Shown in pieces: positions 18,427 through 26,952 of a DNA stretch of 64,000 bases; the first letter of the stretch is position 1; every line of letters starts with the position of its first letter. The stretch lies in contig NZ_CP016020.1 of the NCBI RefSeq assembly GCF_001889165.1, positions 3,012,501 through 3,076,500 of the forward strand. The letters run 5' to 3'. The notes beneath the pieces are model-generated. The model saw nothing but the letters and a program-made list of their open reading frames with translations, did not search any database and was not told the DNA's origin. Both the position numbers and the translations under genes were made by a program. The stretch comes from Bacillus weihaiensis. Lineage in GTDB: Bacteria; Bacillota; Bacilli; Bacillales; Bacillaceae.

Positions 18427-20043
18427 TCATTTGAAATTCATTAACTCAAATGGCAGCTCAAATTGAGTTTGCTTGAATGAGATATCGTTTACGTTTTTTG
18501 GAGCTACAACAGTAACACTTCCATTTGTAATAGGAATAAAAACTGCTTCATCATGTACAATTGTCAAAATATCAGCGTATAATTTTTTTCTTGTCTGCTC
18601 ATCTGTAGAAACCATAACTTGCTCAATTTTATTGTATAGTTCATCTGCCTTATCAATGCCTTTTGTCGTGTGTAAATACGACGCCTCAGATGTAAAAGCA
18701 GCAATTGTACTTTGTGGATCATATGCTAGACCCCACGTTTGATTGAATAATAAATCATAGTCACCTGTTGATCTTCTATTAGCGATCGAAGTTGACTCTT
18801 CACCAATAATCTCTAGTTGAACACCAATTTCTGTTAATGATGCTTGGATAAATTCTGCCTGTGTTTTCTGAGAAGCAGAATTGCTATCATAATAGAGCTT
18901 CATGGCTAATTCCTTTCCATCCTTCGTTCTAACATCTTCACCATTTTCTATTTTCCATCCATTTTGTTCTAAAATCTCCTTCGCTTTTTCTACATCGTAG
19001 TCTCGCTTCTTTAAATCAACATCTGCATAATTCACATTAGGAGAAAAAAGTGTGTTGGCCACAGTTTCTGTATCATTAAAAATATCTTTACTAATCGTCT
19101 TTCTATCAATTGAGTACCAAACGGCTTCACGAACAGCTGTTTCACTTATAGGATTATCAGCTCTACTACTATTTGCTACAATCAATTTGGTATTCATTGG
19201 TTCACTTCTAACAATCTGATAATCTCCGGAATCTTCCAGTTGATTCATAGCTTCAACATTGAGACTATCTGCGCCTCGATCGTCTGTAAATACAAAATTC
19301 ACTTCTGATTTTTGTAGAGCTAACAATGTGGTTTCTCCAGCAGGAAGTACTTTTGATGTAATTTTCTTAATTGTTGGCGCTCCATTCCAATAGTCTTCAT
19401 TTGCTGTAAAAGTCGCAAACTCATCAATTTTATGTTCAGAGAGCTTGTACGGACCCGTACCATTAAAACCATTTACGCCATCTTTAGTCTCACCGTTTTT
19501 AAAGTCTTTAGGGGATATGAATACATACGGTCTTGTCATAGACAATTCAACCAAAGTTGGGTAGTATGCATCAGATAACACTATTTCAACTGTGTGTTCA
19601 TCAATTACATTCACACTTTTAATTTTTGAAGATAACTTAATCCATGAGTGCTTTTCTGCATTATTCTGTACAGCTTCAATATTTTTCTTCACTGCCTCAG
19701 CATTAAACGGCTCACCATCATGAAATTTCACATCCTTTCTTAACAAGAACGTATAAACTTTTCCATCTTCTGAAACTTCCCACGTCTCAGCTAGTAAAGG
19801 CTTAATTCCATCTTCAGTGTTTTCAACTAATGACTCGTAAATCATTCCTTGAGCTGGCATAGAACCTGTGTAAAGATGAGGATTTAGATCATTGATGTCT
19901 TTAGCAGATGCGTAAATTAATTCACTCTCACTATTAGCAGCTGTATGATCCTCCTTTTTCTCACTAGAAGAATTTTCTGCAGAGCAGGCAACTAGCATAG
20001 ATATAATCAATACTATTAGACCGAGTAACTTACTTTTTTTCAC
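18427..20043 (-). CDS. Metal/metallophore-binding lipoprotein, NikA/CntA type
   Basis: The 538-residue SBP_bac_5 protein has a lipoprotein signal peptide with lipobox LVAC and a Ser/Glu/Lys-rich linker. The mature part begins with DINDLNPHLYTGSMPAQGMI, very like nickel-binding NikA proteins and their opine-metal relatives such as CntA. It should capture free nickel or a metal-metallophore complex outside the membrane. Two Zur-like boxes lie upstream, at 20121 and 20339, so zinc starvation control and zinc-complex import are the favoured reading. No nicotianamine-synthase-like, racemase or opine dehydrogenase gene is in the window. Confidence 0.82.
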   Translation of the reverse strand: MKKSKLLGLIVLIISMLVACSAENSSSEKKEDHTAANSESELIYASAKDINDLNPHLYTGSMPAQGMIYESLVENTEDGIKPLLAETWEVSEDGKVYTFLLRKDVKFHDGEPFNAEAVKKNIEAVQNNAEKHSWIKLSSKIKSVNVIDEHTVEIVLSDAYYPTLVELSMTRPYVFISPKDFKNGETKDGVNGFNGTGPYKLSEHKIDEFATFTANEDYWNGAPTIKKITSKVLPAGETTLLALQKSEVNFVFTDDRGADSLNVEAMNQLEDSGDYQIVRSEPMNTKLIVANSSRADNPISETAVREAVWYSIDRKTISKDIFNDTETVANTLFSPNVNYADVDLKKRDYDVEKAKEILEQNGWKIENGEDVRTKDGKELAMKLYYDSNSASQKTQAEFIQASLTEIGVQLEIIGEESTSIANRRSTGDYDLLFNQTWGLAYDPQSTIAAFTSEASYLHTTKGIDKADELYNKIEQVMVSTDEQTRKKLYADILTIVHDEAVFIPITNGSVTVVAPKNVNDISFKQTQFELPFELMNFK

Positions 20044-20120
20044 TTTACTTCTCTCCTTTTCCTCTTCCTTTTTTATGTATTTATCAGGTCAAATGCTTAA
20101 AATAAGCATTTCTACCTTAA

Positions 20121-20143
20121 TAAAACGTAATCATTCCTATTTA
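20121..20143. promoter_or_regulatory. Zur-like box upstream of the CntA-type gene
   Basis: The 23 bases differ from the B. subtilis Zur consensus (palindrome AAATCGTAATNATTACGATT with one flanking T/TA) at only three positions; the core ACGTAATCATTCCTA is clear. It lies 78 bases before the binding-protein start codon. Confidence 0.75.
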
Positions 20144-20627
20144 TAAAATATAGTAAATGTCTCTAGATCATTATTTCATATCTTTGTCCAACATTTTTCG
20201 TAATTCTCTTCACTCAAGGTCTCTTGTAATATTCTCCTGAATTTTGGTTAATAGAAAGTACATATGAGTACTTCCTCACAACAACCATATATATGAAGTA
20301 GTCTTTCAATACTAGTTACCGCAAAGTATTCTACCAAACAAATCGGAATCGTTACTATTTAATTCTCATGTTTGAAGTATACCATGGAATTATATGGTGT
20401 CAATTCTTGTAATTAATAAAAATTCTATTATATGGAAATGAAGTCACTAATTGAACCTTTAACAGTCCTTATAACCATTTTGGATATGAACATAGGAGTT
20501 ATCAGGTAAACATTTACTTTATTATGTTGAACAAACAAAGTATACTAAAAATAGTAATAATAGGATTTTAACTTTCTTAAATTCTACTAATCCTGACTCG
20601 ACCTTTAAAAGGAGATTAATATAGGAA
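20144..20627. other. Intergenic region upstream of the metal importer
   Basis: Apart from the second Zur-like box at 20339 no feature is recognised. The DNA is very AT-rich. AAAGGAGATTAA at 20608 is a ribosome site for the frameshifted plus-strand gene at 20628. Confidence 0.4.
20339..20361. promoter_or_regulatory. Second Zur-like box
   Basis: The 23 bases contain AAATCGGAATCGTTACTATT and differ from the Zur consensus at four positions. It is about 300 bases before the binding-protein gene and may serve a distal or divergent promoter. Confidence 0.6.
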
Positions 20628-21043
20628 ATGATTAATCAACATGTATCTAAAATGGTATATTTACTCCCCTATTGTTTTTTAACTCTAGTAGTTTCTTCTT
20701 TACTCTTTTCACTTGTACTAAGTATTCCCAATGGAGAGTACCTTTATTTCTTACTATTATCTAGTATGACTGTTATTCCTTTTTATTGGTTGTTATTTAT
20801 TCACTCTTTACCATACCTCTTCAATTTTATCTAAATAGGAACCCAAAGAAATTTGCCTTTCGTTATCTTGTATTTTATACTCTTTGTTCGTTCTTAGCTG
20901 TATGTGCCGCATGTATAGTTGTTTTCAATGGAACTTTATTAGGTATACTTAAAATGGAAGGGTATTATAAGGCTAGTTTTTTTTCAGCTATTCTCTTTTG
21001 GTTTTGCGACTCAATCTTTTTGCAAAGTAAAAAGATAAGCTAA
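20628..21043 (+). pseudogene. Frameshifted small membrane protein gene
   Basis: Two overlapping frames each encode half of one hydrophobic protein. The first (20628-20834) has three helices and ends in HSLPYLFNFI; the second continues from about 20790 with FTIPLQFYLNRNPKKFAFRY and two more helices. A single-base slip near 20790-20810 would join them to about 135 residues. The pattern is reminiscent of UPF0715-type membrane proteins, but that identification is weak. It may be a sequencing error or real decay. Confidence 0.5.
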
Positions 21044-21630
21044 ATAAATGGGCTAAGCAAGAGATTTTTAAATCTTTAACAATACGAAGAATATAAAGAT
21101 TTAGTTTTTAGTAGACATCCCTTTACTTTGGGGCTTTTCTGACGACATGCTCATTACATATGAGTAGACTGTTATTAGAACGACTGTTTTGTTTTATAGA
21201 TAGCATTTTATAGGTAAATAAGCTCTCAATGAAATTCAATAGAGGAATAATATAGAAAATCATTCTATAATAATAGGTACTTCTATAAATTACTATTAAC
21301 GAATAACTTTAAAGTCAACGAGAGGAAGATCAAAGAAAGACCTTCCTCTAAATTTTTTAATCAATTTTATTTTCTTATAGAATACTATTACTAAACTTAA
21401 GCGGTTTAGAGCTATTGTAGTATCTAGGTCCTTTTCTTTTTTCTTAAATATCGTTGCAATTTAATATATAAAATTTAGAATAGGTTATTTTAGACATGAA
21501 GTACTCAGGTAATAAAGAAAGAACCTTTACAAGGGTAAAAATTCGGCACTTATGATTCTAATATAATACCAACAAGCTATGCAACAATCTTTCTTGAAGA
21601 CCCACCAACAAGGGAATACTCTCAAGTAAT
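21044..21630. other. AT-rich intergenic region
   Basis: It holds the terminator at 21321-21358. The rest, up to the IS66 remnant, shows no gene or clear repeat. Confidence 0.4.
21321..21358 (+). terminator. Rho-independent terminator
   Basis: AGAGGAAG (21321-21328) pairs with CTTCCTCT (21342-21349) and is followed by AAATTTTTT on the plus strand. It lies about 280 bases past the frameshifted membrane protein gene. Confidence 0.65.
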
Positions 21631-22132
21631 ATGGTCTTGAACGCAAATTGTTGGGCACATGTTCGTCGTTATTGGCTGAAAGCTGATAGCAAAAATGGTA
21701 GAATCGGTGTGAAGTATTGTGATGATTTATATCGGCTAGAAAGGCAATTTAAGGTTTATCACCTAGCAAACGAAGAAAAACGTAAGAAGTACTCTAAGCC
21801 AATCGTGGACAGATTCCTTCATTGGGTAGAAACATCACCATTTTAGGGAAAAATGCGTTAGCAAAAGCAGCTGATTACACATTGAACAAGGCAAATGGAC
21901 TCAAAGTATTCCTGATTGATGGGCGAATTGAAATAGTTAATAATCCGGCTGAGAACGCCATCCATCCTAACGTTATTTGAAATAAAAAATTGGCTTTTAG
22001 TGTAAGTGAAGCTGGAGCAAAAGCGAATGCCGTCTGTTTGATTTGAGTATCGCTGAAACGATCAAAAGTAACGGCGTTGATTTCTATGAATATATAAAGA
22101 AACTTTTTACTGATCTACCAAAATCTCAGTAA
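21631..22132 (+). pseudogene. Degenerate IS66-family transposase
   Basis: The conserved C-terminal parts of an IS66 TnpC protein are spread over several frames. CWAHVRRYWLKA is at 21650, then LGKNALAKAADYTLNKANGL near 21845, VFLIDGRIEIVNNPAENAIH near 21907, and ETIKSNGVDFYEYIKKLF near 22050. Stops and frame changes interrupt it and the N-terminal half is missing. This is a dead relic next to the metal-uptake genes. Confidence 0.8.
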
Positions 22133-22209
22133 CCAACAAAAACCTGAAACCTTAGATCAATACATGCCTTGGTCAAAAATGATCCAGACAGAATGTAGCA
22201 AATAAATGT

Positions 22210-22252
22210 AATAGCCGTAATTCAATTGAAAAAATTAGAATTTACGGCTATT
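22210..22252. terminator. Hairpin after the IS66 relic
   Basis: AATAGCCGTAA (22210-22220) pairs with TTACGGCTATT (22242-22252), with an extra inner TTC/GAA. T tracts are weak. It may end leftward transcription from the SDR gene. Confidence 0.5.
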
Positions 22253-22325
22253 TGTGATGCGTACCGAGAAGGTGCACTTTTTTAAAAATTCGGGCTTACA
22301 AACTAAATCGTTCTATTAGAATTTC

Positions 22326-23105
22326 TTATAATAATGATTCTGCACCATCTATATATATTTCTGTACCGGTTATATGATGAGATTGGTCAGATAATAGGAA
22401 TTGTACTAAGCTTGCAACTTCTTCCGCTTTCCCAGATCTATGCCCCAAGGGATGATTTCCCTGAGGATATACAATTGGGATTTTAATTTTATCTAATTTT
22501 GTTTTTTCTACAAATGTATTTTGACTAATATTCGTTTCTATGCCACCAGGACATATAATGTTTACACGTATATTGTATTGAGCAAGCTCCAATGCTGCCA
22601 TTTTTCCAAAGGCTACTTGTGCTGCTTTCGAAGAACTATAGGCCGACATTCCGAAGCCTGTAAATTTTCGATTGCCATTGATGGAACTGGTGATAACAAT
22701 ACTCCCACCCCTCTTTTTTAAATGTGGAATGGTGTATTTAACAGTTAAAAAAGTACTTTTTAAATTTGTTGAGAGTGTTTGATCCCAATCCTCAGGAGAC
22801 AAATCTTCTATAGGAGACACAGTGCCATTAATCCCGGCATTAGCAAATACATAATCTATTCGGTTCCATTCTTCAAATATTTCTTTAACACTTTGCTCCA
22901 CCCTTTTCGGATCAGATACATCTGTATCTGTAAAAATGGCTTCTCCTCCAGAATCTAATATTTCTTTTTTGACATTCTCTAGCCGATCATCCTTTAAGTC
23001 AACTAAGCCAATTTTCACTCCTGCTTTAGAAAGACCAAGTGCAGTTGCGCGTCCAATTCCCGAACCAGCTCCTGTAACCAATGCTACCTTGTTATTATGA
23101 GTCAT
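22326..23105 (-). CDS. Short-chain dehydrogenase/reductase (SDR)
   Basis: The 259-residue classical SDR has the cofactor motif TGAGSGIG near residue 12, FANAGI near residue 90, catalytic serine in TSSIN and the YSSSK active-site pair near residue 156. An IDGAE stretch near the end resembles FabG/glucose-1-dehydrogenase relatives. The preserved D in VDLKD after the second strand suggests NAD preference. The substrate is unknown. It stands alone, with AAGGAG before its start and no Zur-like site nearby. Confidence 0.88.
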   Translation of the reverse strand: MTHNNKVALVTGAGSGIGRATALGLSKAGVKIGLVDLKDDRLENVKKEILDSGGEAIFTDTDVSDPKRVEQSVKEIFEEWNRIDYVFANAGINGTVSPIEDLSPEDWDQTLSTNLKSTFLTVKYTIPHLKKRGGSIVITSSINGNRKFTGFGMSAYSSSKAAQVAFGKMAALELAQYNIRVNIICPGGIETNISQNTFVEKTKLDKIKIPIVYPQGNHPLGHRSGKAEEVASLVQFLLSDQSHHITGTEIYIDGAESLL

Positions 23106-23688
23106 CTTGAAATCTCCTTTATTTTATATATAGTTTGTCCTTAGCGAAAAACTTTATGTGAAAAAGATTCCTTAGTGTTTAATAGATGTCCTACTTAGGT
23201 TAATAGCACACCTAAAACCTACATTTCCGACTGAGCTATCTTAATTGTTTTCGATTGAATTTACTTAACTTTTTTTACAATCACAAGCCAAAAACATTGA
23301 TATACCAATACTTAATTAACTCAGTTATAGTCCATTTAATTCTATAATTTCCCACGCAATTTTGACGGAGGCTGCTGGAAAACTGACGTTTTCAGTTTCA
23401 TTTGGAGATTTACCCGTTAACAATATGAAAAAAACCTGCATTATCCAAATTTGGATAAATACAGGCATTTATTAAACAATAATTACGATATTTATTCGTT
23501 TAGAAGTTTGATAATTCGTTTGAGATTCACTACAAAACACTCCATGGTATGTAATAACCCCATGTCGAATGAATTCGCTTTGAATTGTAAAAGAACTCAA
23601 TGTATTCAACTAGTGATTTTTTTGCTTCTTCTCTTATTTTACACTTTGTTAGTTCCATATTAATTATTGGGCCGTCTTTTTGTGAAAA
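23106..23688. other. Intergenic region with a terminator
   Basis: Apart from the hairpin at 23428-23465 there is only AT-rich DNA. A small inverted repeat AAACTG/CAGTTT lies near 23384-23399. No gene is supported. Confidence 0.4.
23428..23465 (-). terminator. Terminator of the CobW-permease operon
   Basis: An 18-bp perfect palindrome TTATCCAAATTTGGATAA (23441-23458) is enclosed by CCTG/CAGG. Seven T residues follow on the minus strand (23434-23428). It lies about 220 bases beyond the TIGR03943-type gene. Confidence 0.75.
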
Positions 23689-24486
23689 TTAAGAAAAAAT
23701 ATAAGGATCTTCAGGTGTATTTATCCTCTTCACACTATCTATATGAATAACAGGAATAAACTGCTGATTGTCTTCCTTCATCTTCAAGGTTCCCTTAATG
23801 TGTACCCACATATTTTTCATTAATACAAACTCATTGCTATTTGCGAGTACAAATCCACTTGCATTTGCATCAGCAACACAGTGGGTCACTTGAAATCTAG
23901 TAAGTACTTTTTGGTTTGTTGCCATTTGTGTATCTTCTGCAATAAACCCTTCCATCTCAATCGTTTTCCCTTCAAACACTTCAGGGTATTTCGAAAGAAC
24001 ACTCATGTTATCAGCAAAACTTGTATGATCAAATAAAATAACCTTCTGACTCATAAGATGATTTACGGCAGCATTCGTTATTTCAAATTCCCCTACATGC
24101 TTGTGATCTAAATTTGAGTATTGAATACCCCGCTTCAACGCTTCATCAGCCCCAAAGGTTTTATAAGGCATCATAAATCCTGTTAAAAGTGGAATGGAAA
24201 TAATTCCAATAGACACTACCACGCTAAGTGAATTCGCCTCTTCCTCGTGATTACATCCAAAAGGACCACAAAGGCTATGATCAACCTCAGCATCAAGTGG
24301 TTTAAAAATTCGGGGGACTTGAAAGAAAAAAAGAATAAAAAAAAGAACTGAAGCCAACTGACTAAACGAAAGATAATCAGGATGGATAAATTGTGTAATC
24401 TCACCCGATTGATGCAAAAAGAAAATAAAACTGGCAAATAGCAACAATATGATCGCCTTTATTGCTTGTCTCTTTTGTAGGATCAA
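23689..24486 (-). CDS. TIGR03943-family protein, YcgQ-like partner of a COG0701 permease
   Basis: The 265-residue protein has two N-terminal membrane helices, a third helix near residues 95-110 and an extracytoplasmic C-terminal domain, with FEGKTIEMEGFIAED and RFQVTHCVADANASGFVL. These match the TIGR03943 family, which is nearly always encoded next to a COG0701 permease, as in B. subtilis ycgQ-ycgR. It lies 15 bases after that permease gene. Its biochemical role is not established. Here the upstream CobW gene and a Zur-like box connect it to zinc starvation. Confidence 0.85.
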   Translation of the reverse strand: MILQKRQAIKAIILLLFASFIFFLHQSGEITQFIHPDYLSFSQLASVLFFILFFFQVPRIFKPLDAEVDHSLCGPFGCNHEEEANSLSVVVSIGIISIPLLTGFMMPYKTFGADEALKRGIQYSNLDHKHVGEFEITNAAVNHLMSQKVILFDHTSFADNMSVLSKYPEVFEGKTIEMEGFIAEDTQMATNQKVLTRFQVTHCVADANASGFVLANSNEFVLMKNMWVHIKGTLKMKEDNQQFIPVIHIDSVKRINTPEDPYIFS

Positions 24487-24501
24487 AAAATAGTTCCTCC
24501 T

Positions 24502-25497
24502 TTATATCAATGGGTGAATTAGTAATAAAACAGCAAGCACAGTACCCGTTATAAGAATCGTTAATATTATGACAAAACGAAGTTTAAAAACAGACATTAA
24601 CATCATCGTATTCTTTAAATCTAGCATCGGACCATAAATTAAAAAGCCGAGCAAGGAAGTTTTTGAAAAAAGGTGCTCAAACGATGCTGCAATAAATGCA
24701 TCCGCTTCTGAACATAGAGATAATAGATAAGCAAGTCCCATCATGACGATAGTTGATCCTATTAAACCATCTCCTAGATCTAAAATAGAACGTGTAGAGA
24801 TAAACGTCTGAACAAAAGCCGCCAAAAATGCTCCAATAATTAAAAACTTTCCCATGTCGAAAAATTCATCAATACCATGTTCAACCATAGACCGTAATCT
24901 AATTACTAGTGGTTGCTTCACATGTATTTGAGCTTCAGTATGAAATGAATCTTTAGATAATTTCAATTGATTCTTCTTAAATAGTACGCTAATAAAAGCT
25001 GTTATCACGATAGCAATGACTAATCCTATTCCCATCCGTAACAAAGCCATTTTTAGATCTTCACCAAAAGCCATGTACGTAGAAAAAATAACAATTGGAT
25101 TGATTAATGGTCCTGTTAGCAAAAAACCAACACCTGCAAAAAGCGGCATTCCTTTTCCGACCAACCGTCGAACAATTGGAACGATACCACATTCACATGC
25201 CGGAAATAATGCACCTATCAGACAACTCATGATAATTGCTAAAAACTTGTTACGAGGAATGAGTCTACTAATTTGTTCCTCTGATACAAATATTTGAATC
25301 ATTCCAGCAATCATAACTCCAAGTAAAACAAAGGGTAACGCTTCTAGTAAAATACTAATAAAAATCACATTGAAGGTTAATAGGGAATCTGAAAAGAAAG
25401 ATTCACTTAGCTTTATCTCCTTATGAAAGGAAAAGAGCAAAAAACAAGCGCCAAGAAAGACAAAGCCTATTAATTCACTATTGGCTTTTGTTCTCAT
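24502..25497 (-). CDS. COG0701-family permease, YcgR-like
   Basis: The 331-residue membrane protein has about eight helices and the hallmark PACECGIVPIVRRL near residue 99 followed by LLTGPLINPIV. COG0701 (DUF318) permeases work with TIGR03943 partners, and the partner lies immediately downstream. In B. subtilis the homologue is YcgR. The transported compound is unknown. Position downstream of a Zur-like box and a CobW-type GTPase suggests a function in metal or cofactor handling during zinc limitation. Confidence 0.85.
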   Translation of the reverse strand: MRTKANSELIGFVFLGACFLLFSFHKEIKLSESFFSDSLLTFNVIFISILLEALPFVLLGVMIAGMIQIFVSEEQISRLIPRNKFLAIIMSCLIGALFPACECGIVPIVRRLVGKGMPLFAGVGFLLTGPLINPIVIFSTYMAFGEDLKMALLRMGIGLVIAIVITAFISVLFKKNQLKLSKDSFHTEAQIHVKQPLVIRLRSMVEHGIDEFFDMGKFLIIGAFLAAFVQTFISTRSILDLGDGLIGSTIVMMGLAYLLSLCSEADAFIAASFEHLFSKTSLLGFLIYGPMLDLKNTMMLMSVFKLRFVIILTILITGTVLAVLLLIHPLI

Positions 25498-25702
25498 TTT
25501 ATTAATCCTCTACCTACTATCACCACAACTACCTCCCACATTTCAATATCTAATCTCTGTGATTACTGTTGAGATGAAGAGGAAGCCAACTATTGCATGT
25601 CAGCTCCATTCTTCTTATAAAGTTAAACACTCTTCATTTTTGGCACTTAACTTATCGCTCTTTTATATGATTTGCAGAAAAAATTAAGTCAGCCTGTACA
25701 CA

Positions 25703-26677
25703 TTATTTTTCAGCATTCACTGGTATTTCAAAATTTTTTTCCCATTCTTCTTTGATTTCTTTTGTATTAAGATTGACTCCAATCACGACTATATAACATT
25801 GACCATTGTATGTTGAAGGTTCCCAATTCACTCGATTCATTACACATTGCATCAAATATATACCTTCTTTAACAGAAAGGTATCCCTTTGCCCGCAGTAA
25901 ATGAGGTTTCCATCTTTTTATAAATTTCTCGATTTGCTTTGTAGTTGTTTGTGTTGTAAGCGGAAGAGAAATGCTTTTAATTCGGGAGAAGGAGTGGCTT
26001 GTGTTCTTTTTATAGTTTATCTCTTCTTTTCTTGTTAATGCCTCTCTCTTACCTCCCCACCTTTTACGAAAGAATATATCGTTTACATCTACTCTACTAA
26101 AAGTTGTATAAATCCTAGGTGATGTTGCATTTTCTTTTCTTACAAGCTTTTCGACCTTTTTCTTTTTATCCTCCGAAACTAAATCGGCTTTATTAATAAT
26201 GAGATAATCAGCCACATTTATTTGCTTTTTTGTTGTTCTGACAAGTTCACGGTCTGACTCAAACACACTATGATAAGCAAGCACATTTTCCGCATCTACA
26301 ATGGTTATAACTTTTTCCAAATAAAGAAGAGGGAGAAGATCGGGCTCAGTTAAAGAATCCACAACCTCTTCTGGATCCGCCACCCCTGTTAACTCAATAA
26401 AGATAACTTCTGGCTTACGGCTAAGAAGTGCCTTTAGATAATCTGTTACCTCATCCTTTTTATTACAGCACATACACCCATCTAGTAATTTTTCTAGGTG
26501 ACTATTCTTTAACATTGTTGATATACTTTCTCCATCTGTATCAGTCTTTCCAATTTCATTCATTAACACTGCTGGGTTAATATTCTTTTCACTGCATGTA
26601 TGTAGTAATTGCTTTAACAGAGTTGTTTTTCCACTCCCTAGAAAACCACTTAAGATATAGACTGGTATTTTTTCCAT
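25703..26677 (-). CDS. CobW/COG0523-family GTPase, probable zinc metallochaperone
   Basis: The 324-residue product has the GTPase P-loop GFLGSGKTT near residue 10, the metal-binding CxCC motif in GCMCCNKKDEV near residue 68, and the guanine motif NKAD near residue 161, followed by the CobW C-terminal domain. The start at 26677 has AGGAGG six bases upstream. Zur-controlled members of this family such as B. subtilis ZagA (YciC) deliver zinc to essential enzymes under starvation. The Zur-like box at 26722, 45 bases upstream, makes a ZagA-like role likely. Confidence 0.88.
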   Translation of the reverse strand: MEKIPVYILSGFLGSGKTTLLKQLLHTCSEKNINPAVLMNEIGKTDTDGESISTMLKNSHLEKLLDGCMCCNKKDEVTDYLKALLSRKPEVIFIELTGVADPEEVVDSLTEPDLLPLLYLEKVITIVDAENVLAYHSVFESDRELVRTTKKQINVADYLIINKADLVSEDKKKKVEKLVRKENATSPRIYTTFSRVDVNDIFFRKRWGGKREALTRKEEINYKKNTSHSFSRIKSISLPLTTQTTTKQIEKFIKRWKPHLLRAKGYLSVKEGIYLMQCVMNRVNWEPSTYNGQCYIVVIGVNLNTKEIKEEWEKNFEIPVNAEK

Positions 26678-26721
26678 CACTTTCCCTCCTATCAAACGGC
26701 CACTCTACATATATACCATCA

Positions 26722-26744
26722 CAAATCGAAATTATTCCTATTAG
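26722..26744. promoter_or_regulatory. Zur-like box before the CobW-type gene
   Basis: The stretch contains AAATCGAAATTATTCCTATT and is weaker than the others, with six mismatches to the 23-base consensus. Its position fits control of the leftward CobW-permease operon. Confidence 0.55.
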
Positions 26745-26846
26745 AATGAGTTACTTTCTACTTGTTATAAAAAAGCGACTACACATAACCATCAAAAATA
26801 ATGGAAATTCATAATTACTAAAAACAACAACCATTCAAATAATATG

Positions 26847-26869
26847 AAAATCGTAATTATTCCTATTTA
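26847..26869. promoter_or_regulatory. Zur-like box before the ZnuA-type gene
   Basis: It contains AAAATCGTAATTATTCCTAT and differs from the 23-base Zur consensus at three positions. It lies about 85 bases upstream of the ZnuA-type start codon. Confidence 0.75.
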
Positions 26870-26952
26870 CAATTATTTAATTACTTGTTATAATTTCTAC
26901 CGATGAAACATGTATGTAAACAAATAACTAATTGCTAGGAGTTTTATTAACT

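Noticed and set aside
20515-20585. Third Zur-like site near TAGTAATAATAGGATTTTA
   Set aside because: Too many mismatches in the right half.
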